A stretch of 64,000 bases of DNA from Mytilus galloprovincialis (lineage: Eukaryota; Mollusca; Bivalvia; Mytilida; Mytilidae). The notes under the pieces were generated by a model. It saw nothing but the letters and a program-made list of their open reading frames with translations, did not search any database and was not told where the DNA came from. Made by a program: the position numbers and the translations under genes. The stretch covers positions 17,200,863-17,264,862 of the forward strand of contig NC_134849.1 of NCBI RefSeq assembly GCF_965363235.1, given 5' to 3'. Below, one piece after another: positions 1 to 11,106 of the stretch. The first letter of the stretch is position 1, and each line of letters opens with the position of its first letter.

Positions 1-960
1 CCAAAGATTGTTTTGTCAGCTTTTTGCCGTTTAATCCATTTCAAACAATAAGTACAGAGTGAGTCGTTGATGATATTACGACACTCGTTCCAATTAATAA
101 TTGACGGGGGACGATATCTAGGTCCTTTACTGAGGAATGATTTTAACTCTCGGTCTTGAACGATGTTAAGATCTCCTGTTATAACATGGGAAATGTGTTC
201 ATAAATGTATTCGGAATTTGCAATTACATGAAGTAGGTGTATTTTCACTGATATTAACATCTTTACACAATTGGCTATAACTAATCACAAATTTCCAGGT
301 AGATTTCTTGTTAATATAACAAATAAGAGGGAGCTTAGTATTATCAAAATATCCAGGAATTTGTTCTTTAACAGAATAGTCGTTAAAAATAACAGCAATA
401 TTTACAAAATCGAAACCTTTATGGACATACTTTATTTTGATAATCCTCTAAAACTTTATATTACTTATTAATCGGTAATGAACAGAACTTTGATAACAGA
501 TAATGTCTGCCGTTATCTTTTTGAAATAGAAATTAGGTCCGAAATATTGGTATGATTGGTCCGAATTTGTCTTTGATTGCGATTTCTTTACGACCATGAC
601 AACGGTTTTTTCGAACAGTTTTCGAAACAATATCCAAAATGTTAACAGAATCGGTTCTTGATATATTTCTAATTCCAATGATATTATCATTAGGACCGAG
701 AGAGTAGACTGTCTGTAATTTTTTAATCCAATTTGATTCAATTATTTTCCGTGATCGTACAAACTTTGAATGAGGTTCACAAGGCTGCTTATTTACTACT
801 TCCAAAGGTTGAACTGCTAAATATTGAATAGGATGATTGTGCTTCCTTAAGGTGTTGATAAATGGAACTTTTGAATTTATTGGGTCTTTTAAATTGATAC
901 AGATGTTTTTGGGTGCGTTTAGATAAATATCTTCCAGTTTCACCTACGTACCGAATACCG
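1..960 (-). mobile_element. Penelope-like retroelement fragment: GIY-YIG then reverse-transcriptase N-terminus
   Basis: Read on the minus strand from about 960 downward, the translation begins with a GIY-YIG-type core (CGIRYVGETGRYL), continues with a stretch ending SNWIKKLQTVYSLGPNDNIIGI and then ISRTDSVNILDIVSKTVRKN, and near the window edge shows HVITGDLNIV and SKGPRYRPPSIINWNECR. I recognise the last pieces as the region just before the palm of reverse transcriptases common in bivalve genomes. The order GIY-YIG before RT is that of the permuted Penelope-like clade (Naiad/Chlamys type), not classical Penelope, where the endonuclease is C-terminal. The copy is broken in several places and runs off the left edge. 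Family assignment is from memory of related proteins. Confidence 0.7.
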
Positions 961-3645
961 CACCCCGATTTGTTTCATGTGAGTAAATAAATAATACTGT
1001 TTGTTGTTCAAGTTATATCAGTTTCAAATTAAAAATGTGCGACCATTAAAAGTGGACCTTACCGTATTGTTGGTGGAAAGACGGGGACATGTAAGTCATT
1101 TTTTTGACATGACACTCATCGATAAAAGGGTAACCACGATTTTTATTGTTAATAATGTTAGCGATGGTAGTCTTTTTCGGTAAGCGATTTTGAAGATTGA
1201 GACGTGTAAATACCCTTTGAACGAGTTAAGTATTTAATATTTCTTTTCATTTCTAAGCTTCATATTTGTTTTTTGTTTGTGAATTATATTAGAAAGGAGC
1301 AAAGACTGGCGTCCAGAATATGAACCAGCATACAATGAATTAAGTCATGTAAAAATGATCAATCTGTTCGGCTAAAGATGTCAACCACTTCCGTATTAAT
1401 TACCCGAAAGAGATAGGGTCAGGGTAGCGACTAACGTCTGACTAAATAGAAGAATGGGGCTAAATATTGAAGTACTACTTTTTGATAAATATTCCTAAAG
1501 TAATGAACTAGAGAATTTCTCGCTCGGACACACACTCCATAATCTAGTATATTATTAGAGCATAAACATAAAGCACGGCGACCGTTTACTGTTTTTGCTT
1601 TCTTGAACATACTTAGGTGACTACTGCTTTTATGTTGCACTTTGTAAATACAGCTGCTTCTCAAACCACACCTCTTTTGGGGAGATCTTGAATATGCATA
1701 GAAAATTAATTTTGTGTACATACTGGTTCCCAGTTATGCTCTCTGTGTTTAATCTCAAAGAGATATAACTTGGAAATGTTACCAGTAAATATACATAACA
1801 TGTGCATATTGTTTATATTGAAACCTAATAATTATGGTAACCCTTTATTCGAGGTAGGGGTAGTTAAGAAAATAAGTGTTAGTTTAAACACTTAGAAGTT
1901 CAGTTCATATAAACGTTGAAAATAAGCCGCACAGCCCTATATTTTGACATTTGAAAAAAAATGTAGCGTTTATGAACTTTCTTTTCTAGGATAGGATTTT
2001 ATTTTTAAACTTCATAGTAAAAGTGGTATAGATTTAGCCGTAAAATGGGGTTCCTATGGGAAATTGCATTGTCAATATTTACAGAAATGCAACCTTTAGA
2101 TATTTTATCATGCAGTTGCTACAAAATTTAAAAAAAATCTCAAAATTTCATTTTCACCTGTATGTAAAATTATTTCATATTTTTCTAACCCTGATTCATC
2201 CCTTAGTTGTGAAAAGTATGACCAGTTGATACTGATTGTTTTGTCTAATCACACGGTTCAAATTCATTTACTTTTGTAGGGTGCACGAAAGTGCAACCTA
2301 AATACTAGAATGCAAATACTACCGTGCACCTTAAGGTTTATGCCTTCTATTTCAAAGGAGAACGAATAAGGTTTTATTAGAAAAATGCCTTGTGTGTTAA
2401 TGCTCAACAAAAAGTGTTACAAATATGCATGCCAAGGGTCGAAAAAGAAATCATTATAGAGGCATGCATGGTCGTAGAGTTTAATACAGAATGAGATTAA
2501 AACTTCTCCAGAAAAATTCTTGACCAACTGCCTTACGGTCAGATGAAGAGTATATTCAATTTTTTATAGACCATTTCAACCGCAGCTGACAAATCCTATT
2601 TAAGTTAAGTCTCATCTTAAGTATCTAATCAACACCTCAACTGGATTGCACACACCTTAGGAAATTATTCCCTCGATGACAAAAGCATCCGATGAAGTAC
2701 GTGTTAACTGTGACTTCAAAGGTCTAATACCAAGATCAAAATTCAAACCTTCGTTCACTTAACAAAAAGTATAATTCAAATTCAGGTTAGGAGATACACT
2801 AAATGTACACATTAGTCCAGAACAAAATTTCATTCGTGATCCTACTTTCTGCAAGATGTTGTGAATACATTACAATCCAGAGGGTTCTATTGTTCTCGAT
2901 CAGATTCATTGAGGCCTCTTTTTCCCACGAGAACAGTATCATGCCGAAAGGCCGATCTTTGTCAAGAAAAATAAGCAAAAGCTGCTGCACCAGCAACAGT
3001 TGACTCGATGGCTCTACATTTCATTCAAAATCAGATATCATGCATTACCATTGCTGAAACATTTATTGCTGTATTTGATAGATGTAACATCAAACTCTGT
3101 ATTACTAGTAAATCTGATGTAAATGGTCGATCAATTCCAGACTGTAAATTTCTTTCGAGCTTAAACATGCCAAGTCATTTGGTTTGACTCCTTTCAGCGG
3201 GTAGTTTTTTTTACCCGATTGATATAAAGAAGTTCTTTTCAGCATAGTTTACTTACTATCTTCAGTGGGGACACAAGATGAGGCAAATACCAAATAATTC
3301 TGTAAGTCACAAAGAGATTGGAAGGAAAAACAAGGCGAGTCAAAATAAGTAAAAAGTATGCAGTAACAGTTGTTTCTTTCTTTGTGTGTTTTTTGTCGAG
3401 TTACCGTCAATGTTAACAGCAAGGACTGAGCTTTTATAGTCCCCTGATGTAGTTGTGAGAAACAAAACATAGATAACGGTATTCTATTTGGGAAAATGTA
3501 TTGGAATTTGGGTATGTCATGCCCTTCGATTTCGTTCTTTTTAACTTTATAACATTTCATTATTGGAGCATCAGTGATGAGTCTTTTGTTAACAAAATGC
3601 ACATTTAATGGAAACAATTTAATCTATGAATAGTTTATTTAATAC
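961..3645. other. Intergenic or upstream intronic DNA, no supported gene
   Basis: AT-rich sequence with no open frame that looks like a protein. A 122-codon frame at 3249-3617 (minus) has no recognisable domain and unconvincing composition. Exons 1 and 2 of the HSPA12-like gene at 5363-7027 were looked for here by their expected signatures (DFGTTYSG, WVLTIPAIW) and not seen. Confidence 0.5.
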
Positions 3646-3652
3646 CGCAGTC

Positions 3653-4693
3653 CAACTAGGCCACGATTGCACTACGATCTGTGAAAAATGAAAGTTTTGC
3701 CGATCGTAGTGCGATCGTGCAGATCGCAGTAAGTTCGTAGTACTGTCATGGTGAGGTCTTGATAATCGTGATGAGCGTAGCTAACTTTGAACATGTTAAA
3801 AACAATCGTGGTGCGGTTGTGGCGAATTCAGGTCGTGGTAGAAGCGTAGTGAGAGCGCAGTTAGATCGGGATAAGATCGCAAAGGTCGCTGTACCATCGT
3901 AGCGAGAGCATGATTCTATTCGGAGAGACTGCGCCACGATCTCACAGCGACGTTAAATTGTTTATGACGACCTCACTATTACCATCACGTTCTCACTGCG
4001 ACCAAACTACGCTTCTACTACGAGTATACAATGTTTACACCACGCTGTTCAAGACCATATTACGATTCTAGCACGCCCTTGCCGCCCTCATCGCGCTCTT
4101 CCTACGACCTGACTTGCTCATATTACGACTTTCATTCTTATTGTCATTTTCACATACAATATAGTTAATCTCTTCAGGTTTTGTTTGTTTGTATGTAATA
4201 AGGACTTCTTGCCCATTTTCTCCAACTGCTCAACCATGCCACACTATGTTTGTATGTGCCTATCACATGTTTTCGAGAAATCTACGTATTTATCTGAAAT
4301 ATAAGGAATGGAACGGTATGATTGATATGGATTACGATTTTTATAGTATAGCTGAGAACATGGTAAGATCGGTATGAACGTATTATAATCGTGGTAAGAA
4401 CGTGCTATAATCGCAGTGGAAGCGAGGTACGATCGTGTTGCAATCGGTTAACTCGTGGTATGGTCTTAGTGAGAACGTGATGAGCGTAGAAAGATCTTGA
4501 TAAGCGTAGGGAAGTCGCAGAATAAGCGCGGTGAGAACGCGGGATTGTTGTAGTAGCGTAATGAGGACGTAGTATCATCGTGAAAGCATCGACAATTTAC
4601 ATTTTTATGCCGCTCATACCGCGACCTCACCACGATCTAAATTTATTTTAGATTGCGGTGAGCGTGCGGCGATCGTGGTCTAATGGGACTGGG
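3653..4693. mobile_element. Foldback element built of degenerate CGATCGTGGT-like motifs
   Basis: The two ends are inverted copies: the left end reads CAGTCCAACTAGGCCACGAT and the reverse complement of the right end reads CAGTCCCATTAGACCACGAT. Inside, a degenerate 10-15 bp motif of the type GATCGTGGTGAGAACGT recurs dozens of times and changes strand in blocks: one orientation at about 3690-3920, the opposite at 3925-4130, back at 4360-4590 and opposite again at 4600-4640. It is a CpG-dense island in AT-rich DNA with no coding potential. No target duplication was found. Probably a non-autonomous inverted-repeat DNA element. Confidence 0.7.
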
Positions 4694-5362
4694 GCTTAAA
4701 CAAGGCCCATAGGCAGGAATACATATGGTCGTTGTTTCCTCCCTGTCTTCAGATTACTTGCAAGATTTGATTTGAACCTGTATAATTTTCACTGCAATGG
4801 AATTTGTCCACGTCAAGGTTTTAGAGCGTGCTAATTTACATACTGGATTTGCAAACGATGACAAAAAAGTTTTTTGTATATGATTCTCAGTTTAAAGAAT
4901 TTATTACTGTTTACCCCTATTTGATGAATGATTATAGCAATTCAAATACAAGTTATCTAACTTAAGGTCCTTGACAATTGTAAATTTACAACATTTACAA
5001 ATTAAAATTATAATCATTCACTTTTCTTGAATTTGAACACTTTTACAAAGATAATTACACATAGACAGTGGTTATGGCATGAACCAACATTGCACCTATG
5101 ACTTTTTAAAACCACGCTTTCGTCTCGGTTGACATTTTTTCCATTTTGATTATAACTGATATATCGACTTTAGGTACATGATATATGTAAACCTTTTCCC
5201 ACATACAAATTACGACAAATTTTTCTTTTAGATCCAATTCGCTCTGTCCATTGATATGCATATAGATATGTGTTCCTTTGGTAAATTAAAGTTTTAAAAA
5301 CGGAATCTGATTGCAGTACTATGCGATAGACTATATTCTAAGTATTGGACCTCTCTTTTTAG
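4694..5362. other. Non-coding DNA upstream of the HSPA12 gene 1 exon
   Basis: No gene or repeat recognised. By analogy with the second HSPA12-like gene, where this position is a 3.9-kb intron, this stretch is most likely the 3' part of intron 2; it ends in a pyrimidine-rich tract and AG at 5361-5362. Confidence 0.5.
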
Positions 5363-7027
5363 GCTCGTATTCCATCCGAAAAATTGCTATTGGCTCTTGA
5401 ACCAGAAACTGCTAGTATATTCTGTCAATATCTGCCGTCTGAAAAATTGCATGGCGCAGATCAAGCGTTTCATGTGTCAACAGAGGGAACTAGATACATG
5501 GTTGTCGACTTAGGAGGTATAGTTCTTTACCTGGTATATGTATTAGCCATAATATTCAGGCTCAAAACTCAAAACCAGTGTTGTCTTGAACATTATTGGT
5601 TGTTCTTTGTTCAATAGTTGAACAGAGAACAAAGATGTTTAGATGTTTGATAGTTGAGCTCACAACTTGTCCTTAACCGGGCGTTTCACAAGTCTAAATA
5701 TATGGAATAGACACACACATTTGAACGTTTATTTTAATTGTATTTCGATAAGAGTCTATGACATGTTTAAATGTGTTCCTCTTCGTGAATCTTACTTTAA
5801 TGAATTTAATAATACAAATTGAATTGCATGATATATGTCGCATGCCTTGTAAGACTGGATTCCGTATCATTAATCTGCTAAAAAGTCTTGTCATTTCCAT
5901 TTTTTATGACTGTATGGATTTTGCCATACACAAATATTTTTTTAAGAAACAATTGTAATTGTCTGTTTATAGGTGGTACAGCTGATATAACTGTTCACGA
6001 AAAAACAAAAAATGGACATCTGAAGGAGCTACATAGAGCTTCAGGGAACGACTGTGGTGGCATATCGGTCGATGGTAGATTTTTTCAAATGCTAGTTAAG
6101 ATACTTGGTGGACCATTGATGAAAAAGATTAAAGATGAAGATCCCGCTGCTTACCTTGATCTTTTCAGAGAATTTGAGGCTGTTAAAAGAACAATAGTCA
6201 ATGGAAAAGAAGGGAAAGTAAACATTACTATTCCCTATGCATCTCTTGATAATAATTGCAGGAAAATTTTGGGAGAGGATCTTAAAGCTGTGATTGCGTC
6301 ATCTCCGTTTTCAAAGGAAATTTCACTTCGTGGTGATAAAATGAGAATAGATGCTCATCTGATTATCAATTTGTTCAAACCAACAATTGATAACATAGTT
6401 TCTCTCATGGATGACATTCTAAAGAACAAAGATGTTAAAGGGGTTACTCAAATATTGCTAGTAGGTGGTTTCTCTGAATGTCGACTAATTCAAGATGCTG
6501 TTGTCATGAAGTTTCATGATAAAAAAGTTATAATTCCGGATGAGGCAGGACTATCGGTTCTGAAAGGTGCTGTTTTATTTGGACACAGGCCAGACTATGT
6601 CCAGATACGTGTAATGCGATTTACATATGGTGTGGAAACAACTAACACATTTGATCCAAGAAAACACGATGTCAAATATTGCAAGGAAACAGAGGGAGTG
6701 ATGAGATGCTACAATATTTTCAAAAAGTATGTAAAAAAAAATAAGTCTGTACAGGCAGGGAAAATAGTGTGTAAGAAGTTTGATACAATCCACAAGTACC
6801 AGAAATGTATAGGCTTCAGTATTTATGTGTCCACAGACGAAAATCCAATGTACACAACGGATAAAACATGCACAAAACTCTGTGAAATCGATCTTAAACT
6901 CCCAGATCCAAGTGAAGACACCCGATATGTTGATGTAGAATTCGTATTCGGGAACACGGAAATCACTATTCGAGCGACTGATCGTAATTCTGGAAAAGAA
7001 ATCAAAACAAAACTTAATCTAATATAA
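5363..7027 (+). CDS. Heat shock 70 kDa protein 12-like, gene 1 (last two coding exons only)
   Basis: Hsp70-superfamily ATPase of the HSPA12A/B branch, which in animals lacks the classical peptide-binding domain and EEVD tail. Exons: 5363-5516 (after a CTCTCTTTTTAG acceptor, entered at phase 0) and 5973-7027 (after CTGTTTATAG). They join at phase 1 through GAG|GTGG, giving the phosphate-2 loop DLGGGTADITVHEK. Later come the adenosine-site motif QILLVGGFSECRLIQDAV and the C-terminus TKLNLI. The visible part encodes 402 residues. The phosphate-1 loop (DFGTTYSG) and the rest of exons 1-2 are not in the window, so they lie further left or have been lost. It is a close paralogue of the gene at 56374-63530 on the same strand. 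Confidence 0.9.
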
Positions 7028-7303
7028 TAACTATGGTTTCGTGGTTTGTTTCGCACTGACTTATATCTATAAGTTGACAATGACTTTTTTATATTTAGTT
7101 TGAACTCTTGTTTCTATACTTATCAGTATGTTCAATGGAATATTATGATAAAATCTATAGAAATTATCGCGAAGTGCATGAAAGGTAATTGACATGTCGA
7201 AGGAACTATTCCAAAGTACATTGGTTTTTGTGAATTTGAAATCTGCTTACGTTTTTCACATTTAAAACGGCACGTTTTGGGAAATGTCTAATAAATCTCG
7301 TTC

Positions 7304-7309
7304 AATAAA
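7304..7309 (+). promoter_or_regulatory. Polyadenylation signal of HSPA12-like gene 1
   Basis: Canonical AATAAA about 280 bp past the stop codon of gene 1, in AT-rich presumed 3' UTR. The region 7028-7500 has no other feature. Confidence 0.5.
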
Positions 7310-7502
7310 GTCAATATATACAAGATTAATTGCAGTTATCAGCTAGCGCATAAGTCATTTATTTGTTGTAAAAATAAATTCTGGTCTTTTTGGTGAGAAA
7401 TTTAACTCACCTTTGTTGTGTCATATATATATTTTTTTTAATAGAACCGTAGAGTGACATGTTCTTTTTCATACCTCCTTTGTTATTTTTATATCATTTA
7501 AG

Positions 7503-8095
7503 CCGCAGATAAAGTCCCAAACAACATCGGTTTGCTGTGTAAATCTTATTACATAAACTGCTTGATAAATGCATAAGGTATTGACAATTCACTTGGAAAC
7601 TCAACAAACACCCTCACGACACTTACCAAAGAGGATATCCTGGATTATAATTGGTCTGTTATGTGTTCCCTTGGATTTTCAACCAAAAATGCAAAACTGG
7701 ATGATCCAGCACTGTATTAGATACCTTAACTACATATGTGTCTTAACAAACAACGTTATATTGCTGGGTCTTCCAAGAGCTCCACGAAACCTCTTTCTAA
7801 ATTATAAGAATCTATTTTATCTGCAATCAAAGCCGGGCTTCAAAATTATTTTAAAACTGCCTATTCTAGAGGTAGTGAGAATCAGATGTGGATACTTAAA
7901 ATTTCAAAGATCTTTAAGAGATAAAACAACCTAAGACTCTATCCTCTTGCAATAGTTTTAAAACAGTTAACTGTTCTACACTTTACAGAAGTATTCCCGA
8001 ATCCAACCTAAAAGACACATTGAAAGAGTTGTTATTGCTTTATTTCATAAACAAATAATGGCCAACGTACATACAAGTACAATATCTTGTAAATG
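7503..8095 (+). mobile_element. Penelope-like reverse-transcriptase fragment
   Basis: Translated pieces in several frames match the reverse transcriptase seen at 48800-50300: TLTKEDILDYNWSV, KQRYIAGSSKSSTKPLSKL, ILSAIKAGLQNY, SENQMWILK and NLKDTLKELLLLYF. The copy is a fragment of the RT N-terminal and early palm region, broken in several places, with no intact frame. It lies about 480 bp downstream of HSPA12-like gene 1. Confidence 0.75.
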
Positions 8096-8271
8096 TGTTA
8101 CCTTTTTGGCCGTGTTTAGGCAAAACATTAATCTATGACTGGCGAAATGATTTTTTTCTTTTCTGGAGGACTTATCTTTTTTTCAATTGGAGGACTTTGT
8201 TGGATCCTTGCTTGATAAATAATTAGTGTCCTGATGCAAATAATTCATGCATATTCCAGAGGATAACAATT

Positions 8272-8560
8272 ATAAAGGCAATAGTACTAGTAGTATACCG
8301 CTGTCCGAAAGTTATTCATCGACTGAGAGAAAACAAATTCGTTTAACAAACTAATACTATAAGAGGAACAAAACGAAACAACAGGACATTGAAATGAAAA
8401 AAAAAACCAATTCAACACACACTGTAACGAACTATATGATAATACTGTCATTTTCCTGACTTTGTACAGGATATTTTAAGAAAACTTTGTTTACGGGTTG
8501 AGGAAAACTAAAAAGTTGAAAATCAAAACAAGCTCAACAAAACCGAAATTTAGTCATAAA
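8272..8560 (+). repeat. Dispersed repeat (AAAGGCAA...AGTATACCGCTGT family)
   Basis: Begins with AAAGGCAATAGTACTAGTAG and TATACCGCTGTCC, and includes TCCTGACTTTGTACAGGA-like text near 8456-8470. The same start occurs at 30638 and 45046 and, on the other strand, near 40706-40735 and 42765-42793. This copy is diverged. No coding potential. Confidence 0.6.
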
Positions 8561-9115
8561 AATATATTTCAATCCTCAATATTTGAGAGTGGTCGTTGCT
8601 GAAGCAGCACAGTTTCTCATGTTAGCTACACAGGGCCTTTTGTTTCATTTAGATCAAACTTGTGTTTTCAAAAGTAGCATGTGTGAGGAATATAGAAACT
8701 AGTACCTTTTGTCCAGTAAGAGTGTATCTAGTAAAGACAAAATCCAATTTCGGGTCTTCTCTTTCAATAACATTGATACACTACATTGCCCCTAACCCTG
8801 ACATTTACATTTATCCTATTACCTTTAGCCAAGAAATAATAGAACTCGTCCATTATATTTTTCAATAAAGCAAACTATTTGAAAGGAGGTCTTTTGACTG
8901 GGAAACAATACAAATTCAAATGGTATGCATATGAAAGTTGTTATGTAGTCCAGCTGTTTCCTGCAAATATTTGGATAAATTGCGGGTTTAGTGATAGAAG
9001 AATTAAACTTTGCACGATATCATATCTTTATGCGGTAGTTAATTAAAGCCATGGACCTACTCATTCAAAAATTCAAGATAGCGTCCATTTTCAATATATC
9101 TTGAAATTAGTCTAA
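8561..9115. other. Intergenic DNA, no feature seen
   Basis: AT-rich. A short open frame at 8662-8868 has no recognisable features and is treated as chance. Confidence 0.4.
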
Positions 9116-9124
9116 ATTTTACAA

Positions 9125-9345
9125 CCAAAAAATGAAAAATGAAAATGGGGAATGTATCAAAGAGAACAGAAAAGAACCAAAGGCCACAATGTGTCTTGAA
9201 TACAGCGTGAAAATACCGCACCCGGAGGCAAACTTCAGCTGGTCACTAAACAAAAATGTGAACAAGTTCAGTGATAATGGACGTCACACTAAACTAAGAA
9301 ATATATATGTTCTGGACAGAACTTACAAAGTTTGTCATTCTTGAA
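9125..9345 (+). repeat. Partial copy of the GGGGAATGTGTCAAAG MITE family
   Basis: GAAAATGGGGAATGTATCAAAG followed by blocks equivalent to those of the full element at 9922-10409 (CACCCGGAGGC, CTTCAGCTGG, ATAATGGACGTCAC). Only one end is present. Open frames here are shadows of the repeat. Confidence 0.65.
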
Positions 9346-9383
9346 AACGTTTTACAACGCTTTCAGCAGAGAAAAAAATAATA

Positions 9384-9770
9384 ATGACTTCCAGATGTAG
9401 GTGCGATGGCTGGATTATATATTCCGGACCTATAGAAGAAATACAAGAACTATTTACAATAGCTAATACTACACACTCGCACTTGAAGTTCACCTACGAT
9501 TGTTCCCGTAATGAAACAATATTCTTGGACACTGTCAAAAACAAAGTAGAAAGATTCTTTAACGAATGCATACTAGACATTAAAATCTATATCAAACCAA
9601 CTGAAACATTTCAATATCTGCACAGACACAGCTCACACCCGAGTATTGAGATACACCAGAAACACCTGTAGCAACCTTTTACAACACAATATGATACTGA
9701 TCTCACAAAAAATAAATCATAATCAACTAATATGTTATTCAAAGACAACCGGTGTATGCTCCAATATAAT
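9384..9770 (+). mobile_element. Reverse-transcriptase C-terminal fragment, second Penelope-like family
   Basis: The open frame at 9384-9671 reads DGWIIYSGPIEEIQELF, then SHLKFTYDCSRNETIFLDT, CILDIKIYIKPTETFQYL and HRHSSHPS. In Penelope-like RTs this is the segment just after the catalytic YxDD motif, with the FLD block and the KPT...YLH..SSHP block. The rest of the RT is absent and the frame breaks near the end. It belongs to a different subfamily from the copies at 7503 and 48800. Confidence 0.7.
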
Positions 9771-9921
9771 ATATAATACGAAATAAAACAAGAAACATAA
9801 ATAACACTTCAATATACGACTTATTGAGGTCCATTATCACTGTTCTATTATACATATTTTCAAGGGGCCAGCTAAAGGACACCTACGGATGCGGGAGTTT
9901 ATCGCTACATTGAAGTAAAAT

Positions 9922-10409
9922 TGAAGAAGGAAATTCGGGAATGTGTCAAAGCGACAACAACCCGACCACAGAGCAGAAAGCAGCCGAAGGCCACCAATGG
10001 GTCTTCAATGCAGCGAGAATTCACGCACCCGTAGCTGTCTTTCAGCTGGCCCCTAAAAATATGTATACTAGTACAGTGATAATGAACGTCATATTAAACT
10101 ACGAATTATACACAAGAAACTAACATTAGAAATCATACAAGACTAACAAAGGCCAGAGGCTCCTGACTTGGGACAGGCACAAAATTGCGACGGGGTTAAA
10201 CATGTTTATGAAATCTAAACCCTCCCCCTATACATCAAGCCAATGTAGAAAAGTAAACGCATAACAATTCGCACATTAAAATTCAGTTCAAGAGAAGTCC
10301 GAGTCCGATGTCAAAAGATGTAACCCATTTGTGGCCTTTGCCTGTTGTCTGCTCTATGGTCGGGTTGTTGTCGCTTTGACACATTCCCCATTTCCTTTCT
10401 CAACTTTAT
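9922..10409. mobile_element. MITE with about 75-bp terminal inverted repeats
   Basis: The left end (GGGAATGTGTCAAAGCGACA, then ACAACCCGACC) is repeated inverted at the right end, whose reverse complement reads GGGGAATGTGTCAAAGCGAC and ACAACCCGACCATAGAGCAG. The interior has CAATGGGTCTTCAATGCAGC, TTCAGCTGGCCCCT and a GACTTGGGACAGGCAC block. It is non-coding. Related partial copies lie at 9125-9345, 39215-39450 and 58206-58640. Confidence 0.85.
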
Positions 10410-10429
10410 TGTAACCCGTATAATGCAAA

Positions 10430-10765
10430 CAACTGATTTTAGAATAAATGTATTTAGTTCCGATGCAAAGACCCTATGAGTGAATCAATATTAAAGACAA
10501 TATACAATATGACATCTTTAATGACCTGACAACAGCATCATAACTATATCCCTTCTTAATAAGTCTGTTTAAAGATTTTGTTAGTTTTTGAGGTGAATGC
10601 CGACATTTTAGTGCTTTGTAAATAATATTATCATAAAATAATGGATGTGAAATACCTGAACGTATACGATGTTTGCATGTTGATTTATATTTACTAATGA
10701 TGTCCTTGTACCGATGATAAAATTTAGTAAATGTTTTGACTAGTTTATGATATCAAAAACCCTGG
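10430..10765 (-). mobile_element. Reverse-transcriptase thumb-region fragment
   Basis: Minus-strand translation gives FTKFYHRYKDIISKYKSTCK, then RIRSGISHPLFYDNIIYKAL and KSLNRLIKKGYSYDAVVRSL. I recognise this as the C-terminal helical part of a Penelope-like RT family common in bivalves. No other part of the element is attached. Confidence 0.6.
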
Positions 10766-10889
10766 TGTAATAATTTTTCAGTAATACATAAATTTCAGCG
10801 ACTGCAAGTACTCTCAGATCTGTACTACGTGTCTTTTTGTTGTGCTGGATGTATGCTTATACTATATACCATACCGTTTCGCCACTATC

Positions 10890-11010
10890 TATAATGTAAG
10901 GAATGGGTTGGCGCATTCAAAAATGTTTAACTCCATACATTCCATGTGCATTGTCCAATGATAGGAAAGGGTTGGCCCATTCAAAAATTGTTAACTCCGC
11001 CACATTCTTA
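10890..11010 (+). repeat. Short direct duplication upstream of the minisatellite
   Basis: The block GGTTGGCGCATTCAAAAATG followed by TTAACTCC recurs about 66 bp later as GGTTGGCCCATTCAAAAATT and GTTAACTCC. Non-coding. Confidence 0.55.
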
Positions 11011-11106
11011 CTGATGTCTCTGTCTCAAGTAAGGAGATTTAAGATCAGTGGTTGTCGTCGGGTTATGTCTGCCATGTTTGATTTTATTAAACATACAATA
11101 ATATTG

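Noticed and set aside
3249-3617. 122-codon open frame on the minus strand
   Set aside because: No domain, no supporting splice or promoter context, and cysteine/phenylalanine-rich text typical of AT-rich chance frames.
9132-10123. Short frames at 9132-9344 and 9941-10123 as peptide genes
   Set aside because: They are translations of a MITE family that recurs at 39215 and 58206 with unrelated frame breaks.
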